Source: Microbacterium terregens (GTDB lineage Bacteria; Pseudomonadota; Alphaproteobacteria; Sphingomonadales; Sphingomonadaceae). From it: a stretch of DNA of 64,000 nt. The position numbers and the translations under genes are program-made. How positions within the stretch are numbered: the stretch's first letter is position 1; each line of letters opens with the position of its first letter. The stretch is from assembly GCF_027922045.1 (NCBI RefSeq), contig NZ_BSEX01000004.1, positions 358,444 to 422,443 on the forward strand, given 5' to 3'. The notes beneath the pieces are model-generated. The model was not told the origin of the DNA. It worked only from the letters and a program-made list of their open reading frames with translations, and ran no database searches. This document shows, in pieces, positions 44,561-55,266 of the stretch.

Positions 44561-45448
44561 ATGCGGCGGCTTCCTCCTCTCACGGCGATCGAAGCATTCG
44601 TGCACGTCGCCCGACTTGGATCGATCAAGGCGGCGGCCGAGGAGCTTGCGTTGTCGAGTCCCGCGCTCAGCCGGCGGGTTCAGGCGCTCGAGCGTTTCAT
44701 TGGCAAGCCGCTGTTCGAGCGGCGGCACCAGGCACTCCGCCTCAACCACGACGGCGAGCGGTTGCTGGGAATGATCTCGCATGCGCTCGATACGCTCTCG
44801 GACGCAGTGGAGCGGATGTCGGCGGGGTCGGACCTGCTGCGCCTTCGATTGGGCGTGCTGCCGCTGTTCGCCACCCAGAAGCTGATGCCGCGGCTTGGTG
44901 ATCTCAAGCGGCGCCATCCGGAGCTCCATCTCGACGTGGATACGGCGGGGCACAGCCTTGCTCGGCTCGGTGACGGCATCGACGTCGGCATCGTGCTTGG
45001 CCACACCATCGACCCGGCGCTCTACTCGCGGCGCCTGGACCGGAACCGCGTCTATGCGATCGCGTCGCGCGCATTGGTGGAGGAGATGCCGCTTACCGAC
45101 CCCAAGCAGCTGTCCAAGCTCACCGCGCTGATCCATCGCGACATGCCGGACACCTTCACCGACTGGCGGCAAGCGGCCGGACTTCCCTATCTGGAGCCGG
45201 CGGCGACGGACTTCTTCGATTCCGGTGCGTTGATGCTTGAGGCGGCGGCGCAGGGGCTGGGCGTCGCCTTCATGCTCGAATCACATTTCGAGGAGGCACG
45301 CGATGCCCGGCTCGTCCGGCTGTTCGATATGTCGGTGGAGAGCACCTACAGCCACTGGTTCGTGTGCCGCCCCCGCATGATGCAGCAGGAGCCGGCGCGA
45401 CTGTTCCACGACTGGCTGATCGAAGCGCTGGGCGCGCAGAATATCTAG
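44561..45448 (+). CDS. LysR-family transcriptional regulator (GcvA-like)
   Basis: 295 aa. The N-terminal wHTH is LPPLTAIEAFVHVARLGSIKAAAEELALSSPALSRRVQALERFIGKPLFER. The RLGVLPLFATQKLMPRLGDLKRRHPELHLDV start of the effector domain and LMLEAAAQGLGVAFML near the end fit the GcvA-like subgroup. The target is unknown; the CDC48 gene, divergently placed, is a candidate only by position. AGGAG at 44553-44557 supports the start. A TNA-box dyad is upstream at 44458-44472. Confidence 0.9.
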   Translation: MRRLPPLTAIEAFVHVARLGSIKAAAEELALSSPALSRRVQALERFIGKPLFERRHQALRLNHDGERLLGMISHALDTLSDAVERMSAGSDLLRLRLGVLPLFATQKLMPRLGDLKRRHPELHLDVDTAGHSLARLGDGIDVGIVLGHTIDPALYSRRLDRNRVYAIASRALVEEMPLTDPKQLSKLTALIHRDMPDTFTDWRQAAGLPYLEPAATDFFDSGALMLEAAAQGLGVAFMLESHFEEARDARLVRLFDMSVESTYSHWFVCRPRMMQQEPARLFHDWLIEALGAQNI

Positions 45449-45502
45449 CCAAAGCCCGCGTCCTCGCGGGAATAATACCCGCGACCCGGAGGCGAAGAAA
45501 AA

Positions 45503-45526
45503 GCCGGCCGCCCTCGGGCGACCGGC
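45503..45526 (-). terminator. Rho-independent terminator after the cyclophilin gene
   Basis: GC-rich hairpin (GCCGGTCGCCC region pairing with GGGCGGCCGGC) immediately followed on the minus strand by TTTTTCTT. It is 10 bp after the peptidylprolyl isomerase stop. Confidence 0.85.
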
Positions 45527-45535
45527 CATTTGGGA

Positions 45536-45994
45536 TCAGGCCTCGCTGCGGGCCTTGAGGATCTTGCCGGGCTGGCGCGGCGGCTCGCCCTTGGGCAGCG
45601 CGTCGACGGCTTCCATGCCTTCGATCACTTCACCCCAGACGGTGTACTGGCCGTCCAGGAAGCGGGCGTCGTCGAAGCAGATGAAGAACTGGCTGTTGGC
45701 CGAGTTCGGATCCATCGTGCGCGCCATCGAGCAGGTGCCGCGGACGTGCGGCTCGCGGCTGAACTCGGCCGGCAGGTTCGGCTCCTTGGAGCCGCTGGTG
45801 CCGGTGCCGGTCGGATCGCCGCCCTGCGCCATGAAGCCCGCGATCACGCGGTGGAACACGACGTTGTCGTAGAAGCCGCTGTCGGCGAGCTTGGTGATGC
45901 GCTCGACGTGCTTGGGGGCCAGGTCCGGGCGCAGCCGGATACGCACTTCGCCCGTGTCGAGCGTCATCACGAGCGTGCTGGGAAGATCGGACAT
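45536..45994 (-). CDS. cyclophilin-type peptidyl-prolyl cis-trans isomerase
   Basis: 152 aa, single cyclophilin domain without signal peptide, so cytoplasmic. NVVFHRVIAGFMAQGGDPTGTGTSG contains the catalytic Arg (FHRV) and FMAQGGD. GTCSMARTMDPNSANSQFFICFDDARFLDGQYTVWGEV is the classic second half. The start is the ATG at 45992-45994; the frame is open upstream but not conserved. Aids proline isomerisation during folding. Confidence 0.93.
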   Translation of the reverse strand: MSDLPSTLVMTLDTGEVRIRLRPDLAPKHVERITKLADSGFYDNVVFHRVIAGFMAQGGDPTGTGTSGSKEPNLPAEFSREPHVRGTCSMARTMDPNSANSQFFICFDDARFLDGQYTVWGEVIEGMEAVDALPKGEPPRQPGKILKARSEA

Positions 45995-46112
45995 AAACGC
46001 TCCGGAAATCAGGAAAATTAGGGAATGCCGTCCGTAGAGCCGCGGCCTGGAGGTTGCAACCGCGGCCGCCGCCGCTAGAGCGGGCGCGCAACGCCAGCGA
46101 GGGAGCCGAGCC

Positions 46113-47513
46113 ATGAGCGAGACCGAGCTTCCCGCCCACGACATCGCCGAAAGTGAACTCGACGCCGACGACCGGCTGAAGCCCGAGTTCGTCTCCGCGG
46201 TGCTCGATGCGGTCGAAGCGGACGATGTCGAAACGGTGCGCGCGCTGGTCGAGCCGCTGCACCCGGCCGACCTGGCCGACCTGTTCGAGCTGGTACCGGG
46301 CGAACAGCGCCCGGCGCTCGCCTCCGCCGTGGCCGATCGCCTGGACGGCGACGTGCTGGCCGAGATGAACGACTGGGTCCGCGATGCGCTGATCGAGTCG
46401 CTCGAACCGCACCAGGTCGCGGACCTCGCCGCCGAGCTCGATACCGACGACGCGGTCGCGATCATCGAGGATCTGGACGAGACGGATCAGCGCGCGGTGC
46501 TGCGCGCGCTCGACCCGGACGATCGCGCGGCCATCGAGGAGGCGCTGAGCTACCCCGAGGAATCGGCCGGCCGCCTGATGCAGCGCGAGCTGATCGCGGT
46601 GCCCGAGCATTGGAGCGTCGGCGACGTGCTCGACTTCCTGCGCGGCAGCGAGTCGCTGGCCACCGATTTCTGGGAGATCTTCGTCGTCGATCCGGCGCAT
46701 CGCCCGGTCGGTACCTGCCAGCTGTCCTGGATCCTGCGCTCGCCGCGTTCGGTCTCGGTCAGCGACGTGATGAAGCGCGAGCAGACGCTGATCCCGGTCG
46801 ACATGGACCAGGAGGAGGTGGCGCTACGCTTCCAGAAGTACGCGCTGATTTCGGCCGCGGTCGTTGACGGCAGCGGCCGCCTGGTCGGCGTCATCACCGT
46901 CGACGACATCGTCCACATCATCCAGGAAGAGGCGGGCGAGGACGCGCTGCTGCTGTCGGGCGCGGGCGAGGGCGACATCAACGAGCCGGTGTTCGACAGC
47001 TACAAGAGCCGTGTCCGTTGGCTGATCACCAATCTGATGACGGCCCTCGTCCCGGCGACAATCGTGTTTCTCTTCGACGCGACGATTGCGCAAAAGGCGA
47101 TGCTCGCCGCGTTGATGCCGATTGTCGCCGGCGTAGGTGGCAATGCCGGTACGCAGACTCTGGCGGTGACAGTGCGCGCACTCGCCACCAATCAGCTCAC
47201 CCAATCCAACACGTTGCGCGCGATTCGCCGCGAGATTTCGATCGCGCTGCTGAACGGGTTGACCGTCGCAATCATCATCGGATCGGGTGTCGGGGCGGCG
47301 TTCTTCGATGTGACGTTGGGTCTCGTGATCGCGACGGCGATGCTTGCCAACATCTTCATCGCGGGGATGGCCGGGGTCTTGGTCCCGGTCACGCTGGACC
47401 GGCTGAACGCCGATCCTGCCTTGGCTTCGTCGATCTTCGTCACAATGGTAACCGACTCGATGGGCTTCCTCGCCTTCCTGGGCCTGGCGACGGTGGCCGG
47501 GCTCACCGGCTGA
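46113..47513 (+). CDS. mgtE: magnesium transporter MgtE
   Basis: 466 aa Mg2+ channel. The cytosolic N domain has superhelical repeats rich in acid residues (LHPADLADLFELVPGEQRPALAS, LEPHQVADLAAELDTDDAVAIIEDL). Two CBS domains follow (about 140-260, e.g. VVDGSGRLVGVITVDDIVHII). Five C-terminal membrane helices contain VAGVGGNAGTQTLAVTVRAL, the ion-pore motif. Full length. GAGGGAG precedes the start. Confidence 0.95.
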   Translation: MSETELPAHDIAESELDADDRLKPEFVSAVLDAVEADDVETVRALVEPLHPADLADLFELVPGEQRPALASAVADRLDGDVLAEMNDWVRDALIESLEPHQVADLAAELDTDDAVAIIEDLDETDQRAVLRALDPDDRAAIEEALSYPEESAGRLMQRELIAVPEHWSVGDVLDFLRGSESLATDFWEIFVVDPAHRPVGTCQLSWILRSPRSVSVSDVMKREQTLIPVDMDQEEVALRFQKYALISAAVVDGSGRLVGVITVDDIVHIIQEEAGEDALLLSGAGEGDINEPVFDSYKSRVRWLITNLMTALVPATIVFLFDATIAQKAMLAALMPIVAGVGGNAGTQTLAVTVRALATNQLTQSNTLRAIRREISIALLNGLTVAIIIGSGVGAAFFDVTLGLVIATAMLANIFIAGMAGVLVPVTLDRLNADPALASSIFVTMVTDSMGFLAFLGLATVAGLTG

Positions 47514-47549
47514 CTTGAGCGCCATCGCTTCAATCCCCAGATCCACGGC

Positions 47550-47948
47550 GTGCCACTTCATCTCACCAAGGTCGCGTTCGCGATCGAAAGCGTCGATCAC
47601 CTCGCCGAACGGCTGCGCCTGCGCGCGGCCGAGGGTGGGGCGCTGACGACGCGCTACCTGCCCAAGCGCGCCGCCGAGATCGAAGGCGGATCGCTGTTCT
47701 GGATCCTCAAGCACCAGCTGGTCGCGCGGTCGCCGATCCTGGGCTTTGGCGAGGCGGAGGGAGGCCGGGTGGCGATTCACCTCGCGGCCGACCTCGTGCT
47801 GGTTCAGGCGCGTCCCAAGCGCGCGCACCAGGGCTGGCGCTATCTGGAGGCAGCCGATGCGCCGCCCGATCTCGGCCAGGGCAGCGCAGGCATCGCCGAG
47901 CTGCCGCCGCGGCTCATCGGCGAGCTTTCGGCGCTCGCGCTGATCTGA
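47550..47948 (+). CDS. DUF1489 family protein
   Basis: 132 aa. MPLHLTKVAFAIESVDHLAERL and TTRYLPKRAAEIEGGSLFWILKHQLVARSPILGF match the alphaproteobacterial DUF1489 family, whose function is unknown. The start is GTG at 47550. It follows mgtE by 36 bp and is convergent with msrA. Confidence 0.84.
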   Translation: MPLHLTKVAFAIESVDHLAERLRLRAAEGGALTTRYLPKRAAEIEGGSLFWILKHQLVARSPILGFGEAEGGRVAIHLAADLVLVQARPKRAHQGWRYLEAADAPPDLGQGSAGIAELPPRLIGELSALALI

Positions 47949-47951
47949 GCC

Positions 47952-48596
47952 TCAGCGCGCGAGTGTCGGAAAGGCGGCGCGAAAGGCCGCTACCTTGGGT
48001 GCATCCCAGCGCACGATGTACGGATAGCGCGGATTGCGGCGGGCGAAATCCTGGTGATAGCCCTCCGCGGGGAAGAACCTACCCGTCTCGATGCGGGTGG
48101 CGATCAGCCCGGGAAAGCGCTTCGCGGCGTCCAGCTGCCGGATATAGCGGATGGCCGTCGCACGCTGCCCGGCATCCTGAGGAAAGATTGCGGAACGATA
48201 GCTGGGGCCGCGGTCGGGGCCCTGGCGATCGCGCTGCGTGGGATCGTGCGCAACCGAGAAGAAGACGCGCAACAACGTCCCATAGCTGACGATGCGCGGA
48301 TCATAGGTGATGCGGACCGCCTCGGCATGGCCGGTGCGCTCGGTCGAGACCTGCGCGTAGGTGGCGGTCGCCTGCGTGCCGCCGGCATAGCCGTTGATTA
48401 CGGAAGAAACGCCCTTCACCTGCTCGAACACCGCCTCCAGTCCCCAGAAGCAGCCGCCTGCGAACACGGCGACCGCACGGCTGCCGCTGGAGGGGCTCTC
48501 ATGTTCGACGGGCGGTATCGGGACTGCGCGTTCGGCCTGGGCGGGACCACCGAGCCCGAGGGCTGCAGGGAGGATCAGGGCAGAGATGCAGCGCAT
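47952..48596 (-). CDS. msrA: peptide methionine-S-sulfoxide reductase MsrA, exported form
   Basis: 214 aa. A signal peptide (residues 1-21, LPAALGLGGPAQA) directs it to the periplasm, unlike the cytosolic MsrB in this window. The catalytic GGCFWGLEAVF motif, GYAGGTQATATYAQV, and FPAEGYHQDF complete the MsrA signature. Likely repairs oxidised periplasmic proteins. Confidence 0.93.
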   Translation of the reverse strand: MRCISALILPAALGLGGPAQAERAVPIPPVEHESPSSGSRAVAVFAGGCFWGLEAVFEQVKGVSSVINGYAGGTQATATYAQVSTERTGHAEAVRITYDPRIVSYGTLLRVFFSVAHDPTQRDRQGPDRGPSYRSAIFPQDAGQRATAIRYIRQLDAAKRFPGLIATRIETGRFFPAEGYHQDFARRNPRYPYIVRWDAPKVAAFRAAFPTLAR

Positions 48597-48653
48597 GGCG
48601 CGAATATGGGGGCGTCCTTGCCGATCAACAGGGGCAAGGGCGCCACCTGGAGA

Positions 48654-48797
48654 TCAGTTCGTGGCTTCGACCGGCGCGTCCCAGGAGGATGCCTGCGCCG
48701 GCTGCGCGACCTGCACGCTCACCAGCGCTACGGCGCCGAGCGCGAAGCCGCTGAGGAAAAGCCGGAAGAAACCGGGGCGGGGCTTGTTCTGCGTCAT
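48654..48797 (-). CDS. possible 47-residue membrane protein
   Basis: MTQNKPRPGFFRLFLSGFALG followed by AVALVSVQVAQPAQASSW: one hydrophobic segment that could be an anchor or a signal peptide ending in AQA. No recognisable family. The ribosome site is weak and part of a hairpin (48816-48854) lies just upstream. It sits in a gap between msrA and the aminotransferase, and its codon use fits the neighbours. Confidence 0.45.
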   Translation of the reverse strand: MTQNKPRPGFFRLFLSGFALGAVALVSVQVAQPAQASSWDAPVEATN

Positions 48798-48982
48798 CAG
48801 AGTCGTTCCATTGCAGTGTCGCGAGCAGCTGCGGACTGCAGTTGCTTGCGACTCCGTGTCGTTCGCTGTTCGGGGATAGGCCGCCGGGGCTGAACCGGGG
48901 CTGGCCGTGCCGTTCATCGCCAGTTGGCATCGGCGACGCGGCTTCGCAAGCCACGCGCGCGAAACGCTGCGGTGCAAAGAAG

Positions 48983-49008
48983 TTCCGCCGCGTCGGGACG
49001 CGGCGGAA
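48983..49008 (-). terminator. terminator hairpin after the aspartate aminotransferase
   Basis: Perfect arms TTCCGCCGCGTC / GACGCGGCGGAA at 48983-49008 with a 2-base centre, followed on the minus strand by CTTCTTTG and preceded by eight T residues. It lies about 20 bp after the aminotransferase stop. Confidence 0.7.
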
Positions 49009-49027
49009 AAAAAAGCTGGAACGGCGG

Positions 49028-50260
<1,233 letters not shown>

Positions 50261-52033
50261 TTAGCGGGGGGAGGGGGGCTCCGCAACCAATCGCGCACGA
50301 ATAAGTCCGCGAACGGCATTGCCGACGTAAAAACCTTGCGCGAGATCCGCGGGTCGCACGACCGCCTCGACCGCGCTTCCAGCGCCCAGCAATTCGGCCC
50401 GCAACACCCCGGGCAGCAATCCTGCGGAGAGCGGCGGCGTGTGAAGCAAGCCCTCACGCTCGACGAAGATGGAGGTGAAGCTGCCTTCCGTCACCTGTCC
50501 GTCAGGAGCGACGAACGCCACGTCGAAGCACCCGAGCCCTTGGCGCGCGGCGTCATAGAAACGGCGGTCGCTCGTCTTGTGGCGCAGGCGGAAATCCGCC
50601 GGGGACACCGGCAGCGGTACCAATGCGATGGAAACCGGCTCGGAGGGCGCCGGCGGCAGCGGACCTGCCTCGACGGCGATCGCGCCGCTCGGCGACAGCA
50701 GCAGCCGCACGCGCGACGGCTGCTCCAGCCGGAAGGTGGCCGCTTGCAGTTCGTTGCGCGCGGCATGTCGATCAAAGGCGAAGCCCAGGCGTCGCGCGCT
50801 CGCCTTCAGGCGCTCCAAGTGTCGCTCGAGCAGCGGGATGCCCCGATGCGGGTCGAACGCCATGGTCTCGATCAGATCGAAGCGTCGCTGGCCATTGGTC
50901 AGGAACCGGGCCTTGTCGTGGCACTCGCGCCATTCGGCTGCAGGCGTCGAATCGGCGACGACACCAGAGCCGAGCCCCAGCGTCGCGGCCTCTGCATCGG
51001 GTTTCAGGTGGAGGGTCCGGATGGCGACGTTGAACGCGGCGTCGCCATTCGCGTCGATGCGGCCGATCGCGCCGGTGTAGATCCCGCGCGGCGATCGCTC
51101 CACCGCCTCGATCACTTCCATCGCCCGGCGCTTCGGCGCGCCGGTCACGGAGCCGCAGGGAAACAGCGCCGTGAGCGCCTGGGCCGGGCTGCTGTCGGGA
51201 GCGAGGATGCCGCGCACGCTGGAGACCATCTGGTGCACCGTTGGGTAGCACTCGACGACGAAGCGTTCGGGTACTTCCACGCTGCCGGCGACCGCCACAC
51301 GGGCGATGTCGTTGCGCAACAGGTCGAGGATCATCAGATTCTCGGCACGCTGCTTGGGATCCTCGGCAAGGGCCGCTGCGGCGGCTGCGTCGCGGACCGG
51401 ATCCGGGTCGCGGCGGGCGGTTCCCTTCATCGGCCGGGCGGAAACGGTGGTGCCCTCGATCCGGAAGAACAGTTCCGGGGACAAGGAGAGCAGCCAGTCG
51501 GCGCCCGTCCAGACCAGAGCGCCGTGCCCTGCCGCCGCGCGCGGCCGGATCGCGGCATAGAGCGCGCGCGGGTCGCCCAGGATGGGAGCGGTCGCGCGGA
51601 AGGTCAGGTTGGCCTGGTAGATGTCGCCTGCTTCGATCCACCCCCGGACCCGATCGAACGCCTCGGCATAGCCGACATAGTCGAGTTCGGGCTCGGGGGT
51701 GCCGATCCAGGCGCCGGCGGGGTCCGGAAGCAGCGTGGCCAGCGCATCGGCATCCAGCTGCTCGTGCGCGTCGAAGATGCCGAACCAGCCAAACGGCAGC
51801 GCGCCGGCAGGGGCGGCTGCAATGCCCTCGATGACCCGCCCGGCTTCGTAGCTCAGGAAGCCCGCAACCGCCTGCCCCTCTGCTCGGGCGTCTTCCAGCG
51901 CTTGCAGCAGCGGCGCGATATCCTCGGGGGTATCCGCCTGCACGACGGCACGCGGGTTCCGGTACAGCCGGGCAGTCCCGCCGGGGCGGGCATCGTCCAG
52001 CAGGACGAAGGGCGTGGCGTCGTGCAAGAGCAT
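50261..52033 (-). CDS. pabB: aminodeoxychorismate synthase component I fused to a lyase-type domain (PabB-PabC)
   Basis: 590 aa. Residues 1 to about 380 are the chorismate-binding PabB domain (AGDIYQANLTFRATA, STRP-type SARPMKGTARR, ENLMILDLLRNDIARVAVAGSVEV, VHQMVSSVRG, FPCGSVTGAPKRRAMEVIE). From about 400 a class IV aminotransferase domain follows (IETMAFDPHRGIPLLERHLERLKASARRLGF, then VTEGSFTSIFVE), i.e. aminodeoxychorismate lyase. One protein could make p-aminobenzoate for folate with a PabA glutaminase, which is not in the window. Divergent from the MBL gene. Confidence 0.92.
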   Translation of the reverse strand: MLLHDATPFVLLDDARPGGTARLYRNPRAVVQADTPEDIAPLLQALEDARAEGQAVAGFLSYEAGRVIEGIAAAPAGALPFGWFGIFDAHEQLDADALATLLPDPAGAWIGTPEPELDYVGYAEAFDRVRGWIEAGDIYQANLTFRATAPILGDPRALYAAIRPRAAAGHGALVWTGADWLLSLSPELFFRIEGTTVSARPMKGTARRDPDPVRDAAAAAALAEDPKQRAENLMILDLLRNDIARVAVAGSVEVPERFVVECYPTVHQMVSSVRGILAPDSSPAQALTALFPCGSVTGAPKRRAMEVIEAVERSPRGIYTGAIGRIDANGDAAFNVAIRTLHLKPDAEAATLGLGSGVVADSTPAAEWRECHDKARFLTNGQRRFDLIETMAFDPHRGIPLLERHLERLKASARRLGFAFDRHAARNELQAATFRLEQPSRVRLLLSPSGAIAVEAGPLPPAPSEPVSIALVPLPVSPADFRLRHKTSDRRFYDAARQGLGCFDVAFVAPDGQVTEGSFTSIFVEREGLLHTPPLSAGLLPGVLRAELLGAGSAVEAVVRPADLAQGFYVGNAVRGLIRARLVAEPPSPR

Positions 52034-52098
52034 CCCTCCCGCGGATTGCAGCGGCGCGGCGCTTGCCGCAAGCCCGCATGCGCGCCTATCCCGTCCGA

Positions 52099-52779
52099 AT
52101 GACGCCTTCTCCCATCCGTGCGGCGATCGTGCCGGTGACGCCGCTCCAGCAGAACTGCACGCTGCTGTGGTGTACCAGGACGATGCGGGGCGCCTTTGTC
52201 GATCCCGGCGGCGACCTCGACCGGCTTCGCCAGGCTGCCGAGCAGAACGGCGTCACGATCGAGAAGATTCTGCTGACCCACGGCCACATCGACCATTGTG
52301 GCGAGGCAAAGCCACTGGCCGATGCGCTGGGCGTGCCCATCGAGGGGCCCCATGAGGCGGATCGGTTCTGGATCGCGCGCTTGGATGAAGACGGCAAGCG
52401 ATGGGGCCTGCGCGGGGTGCCGTTCGAACCCGATCGCTGGCTGGTCGAAGGTGACCAGGTGACGGTGGGGGAGGTCGCGTTCGACGTGTACGAGACGCCC
52501 GGGCACACTCCGGGGCACGTCGTCTTCCACCATCCAGGCACCAGGTTCGCGCTGGTGGGCGATGTGCTGTTCGCGGGCTCGGTCGGCCGGACGGACTTCC
52601 CGCTTTCGAATCACGAGGCGCTGATCGACTCGATCGTCACCAAGCTGTGGCCGATGGGCGACGACACCAGCTTCATCCCCGGTCACGGGCAGCCTGGGCG
52701 CTTCGGGCAGGAGCGGCAGACCAATCCCTTTGTGGCCGATTCGGTGCTGGCCGGCAGGGGAGTTGCGAACGGCCGCTGA
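52099..52779 (+). CDS. MBL-fold metallohydrolase (glyoxalase II-like)
   Basis: 226 aa. ILLTHGHIDHCGEA is the HxHxDH metal motif, with further ligands in ETPGHTPGHVVFHH, LVGDVLFAGSVGRTDFP and FIPGHGQPG. It is close to the YcbL branch of glyoxalase-II-like proteins, whose natural substrate is uncertain. The start at 52099 (MTPSPIRAAI) is chosen because conservation begins there; ATG at 52078 is an alternative. Confidence 0.88.
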   Translation: MTPSPIRAAIVPVTPLQQNCTLLWCTRTMRGAFVDPGGDLDRLRQAAEQNGVTIEKILLTHGHIDHCGEAKPLADALGVPIEGPHEADRFWIARLDEDGKRWGLRGVPFEPDRWLVEGDQVTVGEVAFDVYETPGHTPGHVVFHHPGTRFALVGDVLFAGSVGRTDFPLSNHEALIDSIVTKLWPMGDDTSFIPGHGQPGRFGQERQTNPFVADSVLAGRGVANGR

Positions 52780-52799
52780 GGCGCATTCCCGCCACAAGC

Positions 52800-52827
52800 T
52801 TGCAACCACTGCCAAAAACGCTATAGG
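52800..52827 (+). promoter_or_regulatory. candidate sigma-70 promoter of rpmF
   Basis: TTGCAA at 52800-52805 and TATAGG at 52822-52827 are separated by 16 bp, in the 178 bp gap before rpmF. This would give a leader of about 125 nt, in which I see no clear structure. Confidence 0.5.
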
Positions 52828-52957
52828 CGCGGCTCGCTTCGTGACATGGCCCATGCTGCCGGTCCGGCGAGCGGCCGGTCGCCCGGCACTGCTTGCCCGG
52901 TCGAAACTTGGGTATTTCACGGCCAACGATCCTTAGATTTCCGGTAAAGGTGCCGAC

Positions 52958-53137
52958 ATGGCAGTTCCCAAGAGAAAGACCTCGCCCTCCCGCCGGGGCA
53001 TGCGGCGCGCGCACGACTCGCTCTCGGTCGAGTCGTTCCAGGAGTGCCCGAACTGCGGCGAGCTGAAGCGCCCGCACAACCTGTGCACGGGTTGCGGTCA
53101 CTATAACGGCCGCGAGATCATCTCGGTCGAAGGCTGA
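52958..53137 (+). CDS. rpmF: 50S ribosomal protein L32
   Basis: 59 aa: [20 protein letters not shown], then [25 protein letters not shown] with two zinc-binding Cys pairs. AAAGG precedes the ATG at 52958. It heads the rpmF-plsX-fabH cluster that links ribosome and membrane lipid genes in many bacteria. The DUF177 gene often found before rpmF is not adjacent here. Confidence 0.97.
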   Translation: MAVPKRKTSPSRRGMRRAHDSLSVESFQECPNCGELKRPHNLCTGCGHYNGREIISVEG

Positions 53138-53163
53138 GCCTGACCGCAAACGGAGGCGCTGGC

Positions 53164-54198
53164 GTGGTGGCCGAGGACTCGTGGATCGCCGTCGATGCGA
53201 TGGGCGGTGACGAGGGCCTTGCGGTGATGCTTGCCGGCGTCGCCCAGGCACGTCGCCGCAATCCGGGCCTTCGGTTCCTGCTGGTGGGTGACGAGACGGC
53301 GATTCGCGCCGGTCTCCAGTCGCACCCCAATCTCACCGCTGCGTCGGAGGTCGTCCACGCGCCGGAACTGGTTGGGTCTTCGGACAAGCCGAGCCAGGCG
53401 ATCCGTCGCGCCCGCACCACGTCGATGGGAATCGCCATCGATCTGGTGAAGAAGGGCCGGGCAGCCGCCGCCGTGTCGTCCGGGAATACCGGCGCGCTGA
53501 TGGCGATGGCCAAGCTCGCGCTGCGGACCATGCCCGGCATCGATCGTCCGGCGCTGGCAGCGCTGCTGCCGAGCCTGGGCGAGAACGACCTGGTGATGCT
53601 CGACCTTGGCGCCAATGCCGAGTGCGATGCGCGCAATCTCGTCCAGTTCGCGGTAATGGGGGCTGCCTATGCCCGCGCCGTGCTGGATCTGGAGAGCCCG
53701 CGCGTCGCGCTGCTCAACATCGGCACCGAGGACATGAAGGGCATCGACAGCGTCCGCGATGCGGCCGCCGCGATTCGCGCCTCCACCCACCTGCCGCTCA
53801 CCTTCACCGGCTATATCGAGGGCGACCGTCTCTCGCGTGGCGAAGTCGACGTGGTGGTGTGCGACGGCTTCTCGGGCAACATCGCGCTCAAGACTGCCGA
53901 GGGTACCGCCCGCTTCGTGGCGGACCTGCTCAAGCGCGCCTTCCGCAGTTCGGTCCGTTCCAAGGTCGGTTTCCTGATCTCCAAGCCCGCGACCGACCTG
54001 CTGCGGCATCACCTCGATCCCAACAACCACAATGGCGCGATCTTCCTGGGCTTGAACGGCCTGGTGGTGAAGAGCCATGGCGGTGCGAACGCCATCGGCG
54101 TTTCGAACGCGATCGAGGTCGCGGCCAAGCTGGTGCGCAACAACCTAACCCATCGGATCGCTGAAGACCTGGCAGCGATCGAAGCGAAGGCCGCATGA
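53164..54198 (+). CDS. plsX: phosphate acyltransferase PlsX
   Basis: 344 aa peripheral membrane enzyme making acyl-phosphate from acyl-[22 protein letters not shown] is the N-terminal signature. [33 protein letters not shown] and [17 protein letters not shown] follow. The start is GTG at 53164 with GGAGG seven bases before it. Overlaps fabH by ATGA (54195-54198). Confidence 0.95.
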   Translation: MVAEDSWIAVDAMGGDEGLAVMLAGVAQARRRNPGLRFLLVGDETAIRAGLQSHPNLTAASEVVHAPELVGSSDKPSQAIRRARTTSMGIAIDLVKKGRAAAAVSSGNTGALMAMAKLALRTMPGIDRPALAALLPSLGENDLVMLDLGANAECDARNLVQFAVMGAAYARAVLDLESPRVALLNIGTEDMKGIDSVRDAAAAIRASTHLPLTFTGYIEGDRLSRGEVDVVVCDGFSGNIALKTAEGTARFVADLLKRAFRSSVRSKVGFLISKPATDLLRHHLDPNNHNGAIFLGLNGLVVKSHGGANAIGVSNAIEVAAKLVRNNLTHRIAEDLAAIEAKAA

Positions 54199-55166
54199 CT
54201 CGTCGCTCCGTGATCGCCGGCACCGGCTCTGCCCTTCCCAAGCGCCGCGTTTCCAACGCTGAGCTCGCGGAGCGGGTCGACACGACGGACGACTGGATCG
54301 TCGAGCGGACCGGCATCCGTTTCCGCCACATCGCGGAGGAGGGCGAGACGACCTCGTCGCTGGCGATCGAGGCGGCAGGCAAGGCCATCGCGGCCGCTGG
54401 ACTCGACGCGAACGCGATCGACCTGATCGTTCTCGCGACCGCCACGCCCGACCAGACCTTTCCCGCGACCGCGACGACGGTCCAGGCGGCGCTTGGCATC
54501 AACGACTGCGTTGCGTTCGATGTCGCGGCGGTGTGTTCCGGCTTTCTCTACGCGGTGCAGGTCGCCGACAGCATGATCCGCGCCGGTGCACATCAGCGTG
54601 CGCTGGTGATCGGCGCCGAGACATTCAGCCGCATCCTGGATTGGGAAGATCGCGCGACTTGCGTGCTGTTCGGCGACGGGGCCGGCGCCGTGGTGCTGGA
54701 GGCGCGCGAGTCCGCCGAGGCGGACGCGCCGGGTATCCTCGCGACCAAGCTCCACGCCGATGGCCGCCACAACGGCCTGCTCTATGTCGATGGGGGGCCC
54801 TCGACGACGGGCACCGTCGGCAAGCTGCGGATGAAGGGCCGGGAGGTTTTCCGCCACGCGGTGGTCAACCTGGCACAGGTGATGGAGGAATCGCTCGGAA
54901 CCGCGGGGCTCACCTCCGCCGATGTGGACTGGGTGGTGCCGCACCAAGCGAACGCCCGCATCCTTGAGGCCACCGCGCGCAAGCTGGGCCTCGCACCGGA
55001 GAAGGTCGTCGTCACCGTGGACCAGCACGCCAATACCTCGGCGGCCTCTGTCCCGCTGGCGCTCGACACGGCGGTTCGGGACGGCCGAATCAAGCGCGGC
55101 GACCTGATCGTGCTCGAGGCGATGGGTGGGGGCTTCACCTGGGGCGCGGCGGTGGTTCGCTTCTGA
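54195..55166 (+). CDS. fabH: 3-oxoacyl-[acyl-carrier-protein] synthase III
   Basis: 323 aa KAS III that starts fatty-acid chains from acetyl-CoA and malonyl-ACP. The catalytic Cys is C114 in [26 protein letters not shown] and [15 protein letters not shown] supply the His and Asn of the triad. [31 protein letters not shown] is the N-terminal hallmark. Translationally coupled to plsX. Confidence 0.96.
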   Translation: MTRRSVIAGTGSALPKRRVSNAELAERVDTTDDWIVERTGIRFRHIAEEGETTSSLAIEAAGKAIAAAGLDANAIDLIVLATATPDQTFPATATTVQAALGINDCVAFDVAAVCSGFLYAVQVADSMIRAGAHQRALVIGAETFSRILDWEDRATCVLFGDGAGAVVLEARESAEADAPGILATKLHADGRHNGLLYVDGGPSTTGTVGKLRMKGREVFRHAVVNLAQVMEESLGTAGLTSADVDWVVPHQANARILEATARKLGLAPEKVVVTVDQHANTSAASVPLALDTAVRDGRIKRGDLIVLEAMGGGFTWGAAVVRF

Positions 55167-55266
55167 TCGGCGTGGCTGGGCGGGTGCACGCCCGGCAGCC
55201 GGTGGTTTGACCAAGGGCGACCTTGTGGTACGCGACTTGGCGCATTCACTGGGTAGGGGGTTTGCC

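Noticed and set aside
52846..52946. A 33-codon frame in the rpmF leader that could be a leader peptide.
   Set aside because: No ribosome site, no recognisable attenuation structure, and frame length expected by chance.
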